DNA of 64,000 bases. Source: Rothia sp. SD9660Na (GTDB taxonomy: Bacteria > Actinomycetota > Actinomycetes > Actinomycetales > Micrococcaceae). Position numbers and translations under genes: made by a program. Location: assembly GCF_030064065.1 (NCBI RefSeq), contig NZ_CP125946.1:1798001-1862000 (forward strand), given 5' to 3'. Below the pieces are notes generated by a model. The model saw nothing but the letters and a program-made list of their open reading frames with translations. It did no database searches and was not told the DNA's origin. Positions 56,390 through 64,000 of the stretch are shown in pieces (positions within the stretch are counted from its first letter, which is position 1; the number at the start of each line of letters is the position of its first letter).

Positions 56390-59300
56390 TTATGAACCGG
56401 CGACACCCGCCTCGAAGATGGCATGGATGAACTGCTCGGTCCACTCCACGATGGCATCATCGACCAGGTCTTTACCCCCAACTGCGGACGTCTTGGGGCG
56501 GGGCACCAGAATCTGCCAGTTCTCGGTACCCGGGATCTGGCGGTACTGGGCGCCCGGGTACATGCGCTCAAGACGCATCTGCCGGGACTCCGGCAGGTCA
56601 TTGACCGGGAAAAAGCGTACTTTGGGTCCCATAGCCACAATTTCGCTCAGGCCCACGGCGCGAGCGCGCTGGCGAAGAGCCGCAATCTTAAAGAGATTCT
56701 CCACCGGAGCGGGCGGGGCACCGTACCGGTCTACTAGTTCTTCACGAGCCTCCGCTAGCTCCTCTGCCGTCTGGGCCTGGGCGATTTGCCGGTAGGCTGA
56801 CAGGCGCAGGCGCTCTGAACTCACGTAGTCATGTGGCATATGGGCGTTGACCGGCAGATCCACCTTAATTTCGGCTGGAGCTTCTTCCTTCTCTCCGTGC
56901 TGGAAGTTAGCCACAGCCTCCCCCACCAGGCGCAGGTAGAGGTCAAAACCAACACCGGCGATATGGCCCGACTGTTCACCGCCCAGCAGGTTACCGGCGC
57001 CGCGAATTTCCAGGTCCTTCATGGCCAGGCGCATACCGGCGCCCAGCTCGTTGTGGGTCGCCACCGCTTTCAGACGCTCGTGGGCGACCTCGGTCAGCAC
57101 CTTCTCAGCCGGGTAAAGGAAGTAGGCGTAGGCGCGCTCGCGGCCGCGCCCCACACGTCCGCGCAGCTGGTGGAGCTGGGACAGACCGTAATTCTGGGCC
57201 TGATCCACGATTAGGGTGTTGGCGTTCGAGATATCCAGGCCGGTTTCGACGATGGTGGTCGAGACCAGCACATCGAACTTGCGTTCCCAGAAGTCCACGA
57301 TAATTTTTTCCAGGCGGGATTCGCTCATGCGCCCGTGGGCCACGGCAATGCGGGCCTCGGGGACCAGCTTTTGGATCTCGTTGGCGGTCTCTTCAATGCT
57401 AGAAACCCGGTTGTGGACCACGAAGACCTGGCCCTCGCGCATGAGCTCGCGGCGGATTGCGGCGGTGATTTGCTTGTCGGTGCGGGGGCCGACGAAGGTG
57501 AGGACGGGGTGGCGTTCCTCGGGCGGGGTGGCCAGGGTGGACGTCTCGCGGATGCCTGTCAGGGACATCTCCAGGGTTCGCGGGATGGGGGTAGCGCTCA
57601 TAGCCAGCACGTCCACGTTGGTGCGCATGGTCTTGAGCTTTTCCTTGTGTTCTACGCCGAAACGTTGTTCCTCGTCGATAATGACTAGGCCCAGGTCCTT
57701 CCAGTCCACCGACTCAGAGAGAATGCGGTGGGTACCGACGACCACGTCGACCGACCCGTTCTTAATACCCTCAGCAATTTCAGCCGATTCCTTGGCCTTC
57801 TGGAAGCGAGAGAGCACCTTGATGGAGACCGGGAAGCCCGAGAAACGCTCGGTGAAGGTCTCGTAATGCTGCTGGGCCAGCAGGGTGGTGGGGACGAGGA
57901 CGGCCACCTGTTTGCCGTCCTGCACAGCCTTGAAGGCAGCACGCACAGCGATTTCGGTCTTGCCGTAGCCCACATCGCCCGAAATGAGGCGGTCCATGGG
58001 GATTTCCTTCTCCATATCGGCCTTGACCTCGTTGATAGCCGAGAGCTGGTCGGGGGTTTCGTTATAGGGGAAGGCTTCTTCTAGTTCCCGCTGCCAGGGG
58101 GTGTCTGGGCCGAAGGCGTGGCCGCGGGAGGCCTGGCGGGCTGAGTAGAGTTTAATCAGGTCAGCTGCAATTTCCTTAACAGCTTTGCGGGCCTTTGACT
58201 TGGTCTTAGCCCAGTCGGAGCCACCCATTTTTGAGAGCACCGGGGCGTCGCCGCCCACATAGTTTGAGACCTGGTCGAGCTGGTCGGAGGGCACGAAGAG
58301 ACGGTCCTTGGGCCCGCCCCGCTTCGAGGGGGCGTATTCCAGTACCAAATATTCCTTCATGGGCTTGGGTTGTCCCGGAGTCACGGTGGCCCCGGCGATA
58401 GGGCGCTGAATCAGTTCAACGAACTGGCCGATACCGTGTTGCTCGTGTACCACGTAGTCACCGGCTGACAGGCTCATGGGGTCAACCGCGTTCTTACGGC
58501 GGCGTACCGGGAGCTTGCCGCTGCGTAGGTCGCGGGTGGCGTAGGGGCTGGTGCGGCCCAGAATATCTGCCTCGGTCAGCAGACCCAGCTTTTCGCTGTC
58601 TATCATGAAACCGCGCCCCATAGAGGCGGTCGTCATCTCGATGATGCCCGGCTCAGGTAGGTTCGTCAGGCTGTCCACGCGGGACGCCGGTATCTCAGCT
58701 TCCTGGAAAAGGTCAAGCAGGCGGGTGAGCGGGCCCGGCCCGTCGGTCACCACGGTAATCCGCCACCCGCCCTTTACCTTTTTCCCAACTTCGGTCAGAA
58801 GCTCGGTCACGTTGCCCGAGTAGGTGTGGGGGGCGCGGGCAGCTAGCTGGACCGAGTCAATCCCGTCATCGATGGCATCGTCAACGCCCAGGGCCGTCAT
58901 AGCCCACCAGCCAAAGCCCTTCGCGAGGGCGGTTTCTCGCAGGGCGGCGATGGTGCGGAAGCTACCGGCGCTCAGCCCGTCGGGGCCGTTGGCGCCCAGG
59001 TCAATGGGGGCGTCCGTAGAGTCGGTGACAGAATCCCAGGCAGCTAACAGGAACTCCTCGTTGGTAGCAACCAGGTCGGTTGCGCGGGAGCGTACCTTTT
59101 CCGGCTCGATAATGAGGGGCAGGGACCCCGGGGGCAGGTGATCCAGCAGAGTCACCATATCGTCGACCAGCAGGGGGATGAGGGACTCCATGCCTTCAAC
59201 GTAGATACCGCCGGCAATTTTTTCGAGCATGGCGGCAGCACCCGGGAAGGAGCCCTTGAGCCTGGCTGCCCGGCTCATCACGCTGGGAGTAATCAGCAGT

Positions 59301-60034
59301 TCACGGCAGGGAGGGGCGAGTAACTCGGTAGGGTGGTCTTTACCGGGCAGGGTGCGCTGGTCAGCGACCGAGAACCAGCGGATATTCTCGACCTCGTCCC
59401 CAAAGAATTCGATACGGGCGGGGTGGGCTGCGGTCGGTGAGAAAATATCGATAATGCCGCCGCGCACGGCAAATTCTCCGCGCTTAGACACCAGGTCAAC
59501 ACGGGAATAGGCGGCCAATGCAAGAGATTTAATCAGCGCATCAAAGTCTTGTTCTTCGCCCACCCGCAGGGTCACCGGCTGCATTTTTTCGAGACCTGCA
59601 ACCAGGGGCTGCAGCACCGAGCGGATGGGGGCCACCACAATGCGAGGGGCGGACGCGCCCCCCTCAGCAAGGGCACGCAAGACCGCTAGGCGTTGGCCCA
59701 CGGTATCGCTTCGCGGGGAGAGACGCTCATGAGGCAGGGTTTCCCAGGCTGGGAAGAGCTGGGCCTGCCCGGGCTCTAGTACCGCCTCTAGGGCGGTGAC
59801 GGTGTCTTCAGCTTCGCGGTCGGTGGCGGTGACAGTCAGTAGGACGGGCGGGGTCGGCTCGTTCTGGGCGGCAAGCTGCTGGGCTATGCCGGCAAGAAGA
59901 AAGGGCCTGGCCCCGTCAGGAGAGCCAATCAGAAATTCATCGAGGCGGGTTTTGGGGTCTGTACCTGCCTGGGTGGTGATTGCGGTATAGCTGGGCTCAT
60001 GGGTGAGGGCTTGGGCAAGGCCGCTCAGTGACAT
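56390..60034 (-). CDS. mfd: Transcription-repair coupling factor
   Basis: A 1214-residue translocase that removes stalled RNA polymerase and recruits UvrA to template-strand damage. The N-terminal UvrB-like region (GGIIDIFSPTAAHPARIEFF) is followed by the polymerase-interacting domain (LSAGDYVVHEQHGIGQFVEL), then the RecG-like motor with Walker A (GDVGYGKTEIAVRAAFKAV), motif Ia (LVPTTLLAQQHYETF), DEEQ box (IIDEEQRFGVEHKEKLK), motif III (MSATPIPRTLEMSLTGIRE) and motif VI (QLRGRVGRGRERAYAYFLY). The C-terminal TRCF domain ends the chain. Length is normal. Alone on its strand. Confidence 0.97.
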   Translation of the reverse strand: MSLSGLAQALTHEPSYTAITTQAGTDPKTRLDEFLIGSPDGARPFLLAGIAQQLAAQNEPTPPVLLTVTATDREAEDTVTALEAVLEPGQAQLFPAWETLPHERLSPRSDTVGQRLAVLRALAEGGASAPRIVVAPIRSVLQPLVAGLEKMQPVTLRVGEEQDFDALIKSLALAAYSRVDLVSKRGEFAVRGGIIDIFSPTAAHPARIEFFGDEVENIRWFSVADQRTLPGKDHPTELLAPPCRELLITPSVMSRAARLKGSFPGAAAMLEKIAGGIYVEGMESLIPLLVDDMVTLLDHLPPGSLPLIIEPEKVRSRATDLVATNEEFLLAAWDSVTDSTDAPIDLGANGPDGLSAGSFRTIAALRETALAKGFGWWAMTALGVDDAIDDGIDSVQLAARAPHTYSGNVTELLTEVGKKVKGGWRITVVTDGPGPLTRLLDLFQEAEIPASRVDSLTNLPEPGIIEMTTASMGRGFMIDSEKLGLLTEADILGRTSPYATRDLRSGKLPVRRRKNAVDPMSLSAGDYVVHEQHGIGQFVELIQRPIAGATVTPGQPKPMKEYLVLEYAPSKRGGPKDRLFVPSDQLDQVSNYVGGDAPVLSKMGGSDWAKTKSKARKAVKEIAADLIKLYSARQASRGHAFGPDTPWQRELEEAFPYNETPDQLSAINEVKADMEKEIPMDRLISGDVGYGKTEIAVRAAFKAVQDGKQVAVLVPTTLLAQQHYETFTERFSGFPVSIKVLSRFQKAKESAEIAEGIKNGSVDVVVGTHRILSESVDWKDLGLVIIDEEQRFGVEHKEKLKTMRTNVDVLAMSATPIPRTLEMSLTGIRETSTLATPPEERHPVLTFVGPRTDKQITAAIRRELMREGQVFVVHNRVSSIEETANEIQKLVPEARIAVAHGRMSESRLEKIIVDFWERKFDVLVSTTIVETGLDISNANTLIVDQAQNYGLSQLHQLRGRVGRGRERAYAYFLYPAEKVLTEVAHERLKAVATHNELGAGMRLAMKDLEIRGAGNLLGGEQSGHIAGVGFDLYLRLVGEAVANFQHGEKEEAPAEIKVDLPVNAHMPHDYVSSERLRLSAYRQIAQAQTAEELAEAREELVDRYGAPPAPVENLFKIAALRQRARAVGLSEIVAMGPKVRFFPVNDLPESRQMRLERMYPGAQYRQIPGTENWQILVPRPKTSAVGGKDLVDDAIVEWTEQFIHAIFEAGVAGS

Positions 60035-60188
60035 CTTCGCTCCCCTGGGGTAAGGCCGACTGGTGCAGGCTCTATTATCCCATAGGCCCTATAGCCCCGT
60101 AGCTTCATGGCTGGCAGGAACATGAGGGGCTGAAATAATACGCATAAAATAACCACTAATACAGGTGTGATAAACACCAATACTATTT

Positions 60189-60217
60189 TTGAACAAAACT
60201 ATTCTTGTCCCCATAAG
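60189..60217 (+). promoter_or_regulatory. Promoter candidate of the lipoprotein gene, in a 350-bp gap
   Basis: -35 TTGAAC (60189-60194), 17-bp spacer, -10 CATAAG (60212-60217). The leader would be about 160 bases. The gap 60035-60384 also holds small hairpins (GGTGT/ACACC at 60165-60179, GTTAC/GTAAC near 60218-60233) and no coding frame. Confidence 0.4.
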
Positions 60218-60384
60218 TTACTACCGAGTAACCCGGTAATTTCACTCTAGAGCTATTAACCCAGCCGAGACCCAACCGGTAGTATGAGATGACCGGCAAA
60301 GCCCTCTGGTAGAACCCCACTCCCTTCGCACGGAGAACCAAGAGACTTGGCCCCAACCCACGCACCACAACTCTTAGGGACTTA

Positions 60385-61140
60385 ATGAAACGATTAGGGA
60401 CACCCCTCTCTTCTGCCCTGCGCGCACCCAGCCTGCGCACCGGCGTCCTTGCCCTGTGTGCCAGCACGACCCTGGCCCTGGCGGCCTGCGGTTCATCAGA
60501 CAGCGGAAACGCCAGTTCCAGCGGCGCATCCAGCTCAGCTAGCGCAGCAGCAAGCACCAATAGCGCCGGTGAGACCCTCACCGAAAACTTCGCAGGCTCC
60601 GAAGCTCTAGCCCAGGCCAGCGAAGCCGCCGTAGACACCGAAGAAGTTCAGACCACAGAACAGCTCTACAGCGACGTCCAGGGAGCCCTTGCGGGTATCG
60701 AGCCGGCAAGTACATCCACCACAGCAGAAGATACCTCAGAGGAGATAACCGGCGACACCGAAAACGTCCAGGCCACCGAAAATGCCGTCGAAAGCTACGT
60801 ATCAACCGAAACCACCTCACAGCTTGAAGCAGCGGCCACCGGCACGGCCCTTGACCAGTACCTCGCCACAGCCACCGAATACGCGCTCGCTGGCTGGCAT
60901 GTAGAGGGAACCTCCACCGTAGTCGGCACCTCCCGCATCGCCGATGGCGACTACATGGGGCAGCCCGCCAAAATTCTAGAAGTATGCCTGGACTCCTCCC
61001 AGGTCAAGGTACTCGATGCCAACGGTAATACCGTCAGCGCACCGCAGTTCACCCGCTCACTCAACATTTTCACTCTGGTAGAAGAAAACGGGGCATGGAA
61101 AATTGCTTCCCATGACTTCCCCAATAACGCAGATTGCTAA
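60385..61140 (+). CDS. Secreted lipoprotein of unknown function
   Basis: A 251-residue lipoprotein. The signal ends in the lipobox TTLALAAC (Cys at residue 34), followed by a Ser/Ala/Gly linker. Residues 60-150 are acidic and rich in Thr/Glu/Ala; residues 150-251 look folded (YLATATEYALAGWHVEGTST, ILEVCLDSSQVKVLDANGN, FTLVEENGAWKIASHDF), with two Cys that may bond. The last part resembles small NTF2-like domains that end in WKI. AGGGA precedes the ATG. Six bases separate it from the fibrinogen-domain gene, so they form an operon. Confidence 0.8.
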   Translation: MKRLGTPLSSALRAPSLRTGVLALCASTTLALAACGSSDSGNASSSGASSSASAAASTNSAGETLTENFAGSEALAQASEAAVDTEEVQTTEQLYSDVQGALAGIEPASTSTTAEDTSEEITGDTENVQATENAVESYVSTETTSQLEAAATGTALDQYLATATEYALAGWHVEGTSTVVGTSRIADGDYMGQPAKILEVCLDSSQVKVLDANGNTVSAPQFTRSLNIFTLVEENGAWKIASHDFPNNADC

Positions 61141-61146
61141 ACACAC

Positions 61147-64000
61147 ATGAAGAAACCCTCACTATTAACTAAGATCGCCGTTGGCGCAGTCGCCCTGGGC
61201 GTTGGCGTCTCCGTCATCCCCGGCGCTATCGCCACCAACGAGTACGTAGCCAACGGTCTCACCAGCGAAACCGCAGCAGCCTCCTGCTGGGAAATCAAGC
61301 AGAACGACCCCGAGTCAAAGTCTGGCGCCTACTGGCTCTGGACCGACGAGATGGACGCCCCCGCCCAGTTCTACTGCGATCAGGAAACCAACGGTGGCGG
61401 CTGGGTCATGATTGGCCGCGGCCGTGAAGGCTGGAGCGAGGACTACGCCGGTAAGGGCGACCCCCGCGAGCTAGCAACCAACCCCGACGGTACGGACGCT
61501 TTCTCCCCCGTCCAGCTCCCCTCGACCACCGTGGATGCCCTGCTGGGCGACACTAAGGTGCAGGACCTTGAGGACGGCGTGCGCTTCTACCGCGCAGGTA
61601 ACGCCGCCGGCACCACCTGGCAGAATATGTATGCCAAGCGCACCAAGACCGAAAACTGGTCCTGGACCCTCTCGGCCTACCACCCCTGGGAAAACATCCG
61701 CTACGATAACGACCCCGCACTGGGTGCTGACCGGAGCTACGCGACCTCGGTCAACCGTATCTCCAACAATAACGACTACTACTACGCTAATAACTTCTAC
61801 GGGCGTAGTAACCAGTCCTGGAAGATCGGCTTCGCCTACGGCCGCTTTATCAAGGGCACCGATACCGCAACCTCCTACCTGTGGTCCCCCCGTCTGGTAG
61901 GTTACGCTATCCCCTTCACCCAGGTCTTTGTGCGCCCCAAGATTACCCAGGCAGACCTAAACCTGACCGATATCGCAGATAGCGGCACCGCAGCGTCCAC
62001 CGAACGCGCCCTGCCCGCTAGCTTCTCATCCCGTGTTACCTGGCGCACCAGCCCTAACAGTGGCACCGGCTCCACCAGTGAACTCAACACCCGTGTGCAG
62101 GCCATTAACCAGTTGGGCGATACTGTCTTCACCGGCGGCGACTTCGCCTACGTTGAGCATGCCACTACCGGTGAGAAGGTCCAGCAAAAGTTCATCGCAG
62201 GCTACAACGTCAACACCGGTGAGCTGGTGCGAACCTTCACCCCCCAGCTCAACGGTCAGGTCAAGGCAATCTCCCCCCTACCCAACGGCAAGCTGGCTGT
62301 AGGTGGCGAGTTCACCCGCGTCAATGGGCAGCCCTCCAATGGCTTCGTCATTCTTGATCCCGCCACCGGCGCAACCGACACTTCCCTGGGCTGGGATGTC
62401 GTGAACCGCAACGCCAGCGGTGTCTCCTTCGTCAAGTCCATTGATGTGCAGGGCAACTACGTTTACATCGGCGGTAACTTCACCCACGTTAAGGGTGCCA
62501 CCTCTGATACTTACGCCTACTCAAAGAACGTAGCCCGCTTCCGTCTGAACGACAACTCGGTGGACTGGTCCTGGCGCCCCACCACCAACGGCACCGTCAA
62601 CGGTATTGCTGCAAGCGACCAGGGTGTTGCCCTGGCCGGTTACTTCTCTACCGTCAACGACCAGCGCTCTTGGAAGCTGGCCTACCTGAACACCACCGAT
62701 GGTGCCCTGGCGCAGCAGTGGGAGTGGACCCTGTCCCACCGTGCTTCTAACCCTAACCCCCGTGACGGCTTCCAGTTTGATGTGCAGGACGCCGGTGCGA
62801 CCGTCTGGACCGCCGGTGCAGAACACCTGGTAGCCCAGTACGACAAGGCCAACCTGAAGAACCGCCTGACCACCGCTATCACCAAGAGCGGCGGCGACTT
62901 CCAGGATTTGTCCATGGACAACGGCGTGCTCTACGCTGCCTGCCACTGTGGGGACTGGATTTACTACGGTGCCACCACCCACGATATTCCCTGGGACGCC
63001 CCTACCTATAACGGTGTGAACACCATCCGCCTGATCGCGGCTTTTGATGCCCAGACCGGTGAGATCCTGCCCCAGTTCAACCCCAGCCTGCAAGGCCAGC
63101 GCGGCCATGGCATCTGGGCCTCCTTCACCGACTCCACTGGCACTCTCTGGGTCGGTGGCGATATTACCCGCTCTCAGGGTTACAACGGGGTACAGCAAAC
63201 TGTTGGCTTCGCCCGCTATGCCCCTGCTGACTCAACAGCACCGGCTACCGCCTCTAACCTGGCTGTGACCACCGATGGAACCACCGATACCCTTACCTGG
63301 ACCGGTGTTTCTGAACGCGGTGTGACCTACCAGATCCTGCGCGACGACCGCGTTGTTGCCTCGACCTCAGACACCAGCTACAAGCTGCCTACTACTGAGG
63401 ACGCCCGCTACTTCGTTCGCGTGGCAGATGCTGCCGGTAACGTCTCAGCCTCTACTCCTGTAGCTGTAGCCGCTAAGCCCGCTCCCAGCCCGGAGCCCAC
63501 TGTAGATCCTACGACCGAGGCACCGGTAGAGCCGTCCGCTGAGCCCACGGCGGAGCCCACCACTGAAGCTCCCGCTGAGCCGACCGCTGAACCTACTACC
63601 GCAGCGCCGTCCGCTGAGCCCACGGCTACCGCTGCCGAGAGCGTCAAGCCCATTGAGGAAATTACCGAAGAGCCTGCTCCGCCAGTTGTAGAAGAGAACC
63701 CCGCGCCTGCTGAGCCGGTGGCCCCGGTCGAGCCGGTCAAGCCTGCTGACCAGAAGGTTGTTGCCTCGGGCGATAACTGGGACGTTGCTTTCGTACTCAC
63801 CAATGAGTACGACAAGACCTGGCGCAACACCAACTACGCCTACAACACCGCCCGCCAGTGGTACATTGCACCGACCTCAATCGGTTGGGGCGAGTTCTCC
63901 CTGGCAACCCGCATTCAGTTCGCCTACTACGATCAGCCCATGTCGATGTTCCTGCGTAAGGAACTGCAGCTGACTCCGCAGGCTAACCAGGAGCTGGTTC
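61147..64000 (+). CDS. Large surface protein with fibrinogen-like domain (cut by window edge)
   Basis: Open from the ATG at 61147 to the window end (951 codons seen, no stop). A signal peptide spans about 1-29 (IAVGAVALGVGVSVIPGAIA). Residues 47-262 form a bacterial fibrinogen-like domain with SCWEIKQNDP and the YCDxxxxGGGW signature (FYCDQETNGGGWVMIGRGR). Residues about 270-695 are repeats with WxGGxF-type turns (VFTGGDFAYV, LAVGGEFTRVNG, VYIGGNFTHV, LWVGGDITRSQGY), as in beta-propellers. A fibronectin III domain follows (about 697-777), then a Pro/Glu/Thr repeat linker (about 778-868: EPTAEPTTEAP units) and a new folded domain (DNWDVAFVLTNEYDKTW). Probably cell-wall linked and possibly adhesive; its C-terminal anchor is outside the window. 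Confidence 0.88.
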   Translation, partial: MKKPSLLTKIAVGAVALGVGVSVIPGAIATNEYVANGLTSETAAASCWEIKQNDPESKSGAYWLWTDEMDAPAQFYCDQETNGGGWVMIGRGREGWSEDYAGKGDPRELATNPDGTDAFSPVQLPSTTVDALLGDTKVQDLEDGVRFYRAGNAAGTTWQNMYAKRTKTENWSWTLSAYHPWENIRYDNDPALGADRSYATSVNRISNNNDYYYANNFYGRSNQSWKIGFAYGRFIKGTDTATSYLWSPRLVGYAIPFTQVFVRPKITQADLNLTDIADSGTAASTERALPASFSSRVTWRTSPNSGTGSTSELNTRVQAINQLGDTVFTGGDFAYVEHATTGEKVQQKFIAGYNVNTGELVRTFTPQLNGQVKAISPLPNGKLAVGGEFTRVNGQPSNGFVILDPATGATDTSLGWDVVNRNASGVSFVKSIDVQGNYVYIGGNFTHVKGATSDTYAYSKNVARFRLNDNSVDWSWRPTTNGTVNGIAASDQGVALAGYFSTVNDQRSWKLAYLNTTDGALAQQWEWTLSHRASNPNPRDGFQFDVQDAGATVWTAGAEHLVAQYDKANLKNRLTTAITKSGGDFQDLSMDNGVLYAACHCGDWIYYGATTHDIPWDAPTYNGVNTIRLIAAFDAQTGEILPQFNPSLQGQRGHGIWASFTDSTGTLWVGGDITRSQGYNGVQQTVGFARYAPADSTAPATASNLAVTTDGTTDTLTWTGVSERGVTYQILRDDRVVASTSDTSYKLPTTEDARYFVRVADAAGNVSASTPVAVAAKPAPSPEPTVDPTTEAPVEPSAEPTAEPTTEAPAEPTAEPTTAAPSAEPTATAAESVKPIEEITEEPAPPVVEENPAPAEPVAPVEPVKPADQKVVASGDNWDVAFVLTNEYDKTWRNTNYAYNTARQWYIAPTSIGWGEFSLATRIQFAYYDQPMSMFLRKELQLTPQANQELV

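Noticed and set aside
62521..63198. Open frame of 225 codons opposite the fibrinogen-domain gene
   Set aside because: Shadow frame caused by high GC codon bias; the plus-strand frame has signal peptide and clear domains.
63485..63735. CRISPR-like array
   Set aside because: The repeats are in-frame Pro/Glu/Thr codon repeats of a surface protein, without spacers.

Overview
The window looks like a chromosome segment of a high-GC Gram-positive actinobacterium, most likely a Rothia-like member of the Micrococcaceae. The reasons are: a resuscitation-promoting-factor (Rpf) lysozyme with LysM, an acyl-CoA carboxylase with a separate epsilon subunit, an LpdA-type quinone reductase, alpha2-type glycyl-tRNA synthetase, a SAM-IV riboswitch before metY-metX, GatCAB, and many genes whose -10 box lies 6-8 bases before the start codon (leaderless transcription). 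Species assignment is inference.

Layout. 0-1 kb: two divergent XRE regulators with near-identical operator-like repeats, abutting tRNA-Ile2(CAU); this may be the end of an integrated element. 1-5.3 kb: a broken secreted esterase with LGFP repeats and a (GA)15 tract, a GT4 glycosyltransferase, a phage-holin-like membrane protein, tRNA-Asn. 5.4-9 kb: dnaG, dgt. 9-11.1 kb: a thiosulfate uptake pair (TsuA/TusA-like) and a decayed DUF6176 gene, bracketed by two copies of a 62-bp hairpin repeat. 11-19 kb: TM2 protein, dusB, PRC-barrel stress protein, HTH/membrane pair, alkyltransferase-like protein, two GNATs, glyS, S4 protein. 19-22.6 kb: SAM-IV riboswitch, metY, metX, hydrolase. 22.7-26.8 kb: oligopeptidase B followed by two tandem paralogs of no recognised family, then a structured gap that may encode an RNA. 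27-34 kb: gatCAB, rpf, ligA. 34-38 kb: class III cyclase/PP2C pair, PH-domain protein, birA. 38-49.5 kb: acyl-CoA carboxylase genes (beta, epsilon, maf, alpha) whose usual order is interrupted by a DUF885 protein, a symporter, an aldehyde dehydrogenase and decayed toxin-like remnants. 49.6-56.3 kb: MHS transporter, lpdA, deoD-phosphohexomutase-deoC nucleoside salvage operon. 56.4-60 kb: mfd. 60.4-64 kb: a lipoprotein and a large surface protein with a bacterial fibrinogen-like domain, cut by the window edge.

How genes work together: BirA biotinylates the carboxylase alpha chain, which with the beta and epsilon subunits makes malonyl- or methylmalonyl-CoA. The riboswitch ties MetY/MetX to SAM level. 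DeoD, the sugar mutase and DeoC can turn (deoxy)nucleosides into glyceraldehyde-3-phosphate and acetaldehyde, which the aldehyde dehydrogenase at 44-46 kb could oxidise.

The most unusual non-coding signals are a family of modular, compensatorily changed inverted-repeat elements in gene-end gaps (17.1, 38.6, 45.9, 51.0 kb), the candidate RNA at 26.8-27.2 kb and the nested palindrome after ligA. No CRISPR array, rRNA, or intact transposase was seen.
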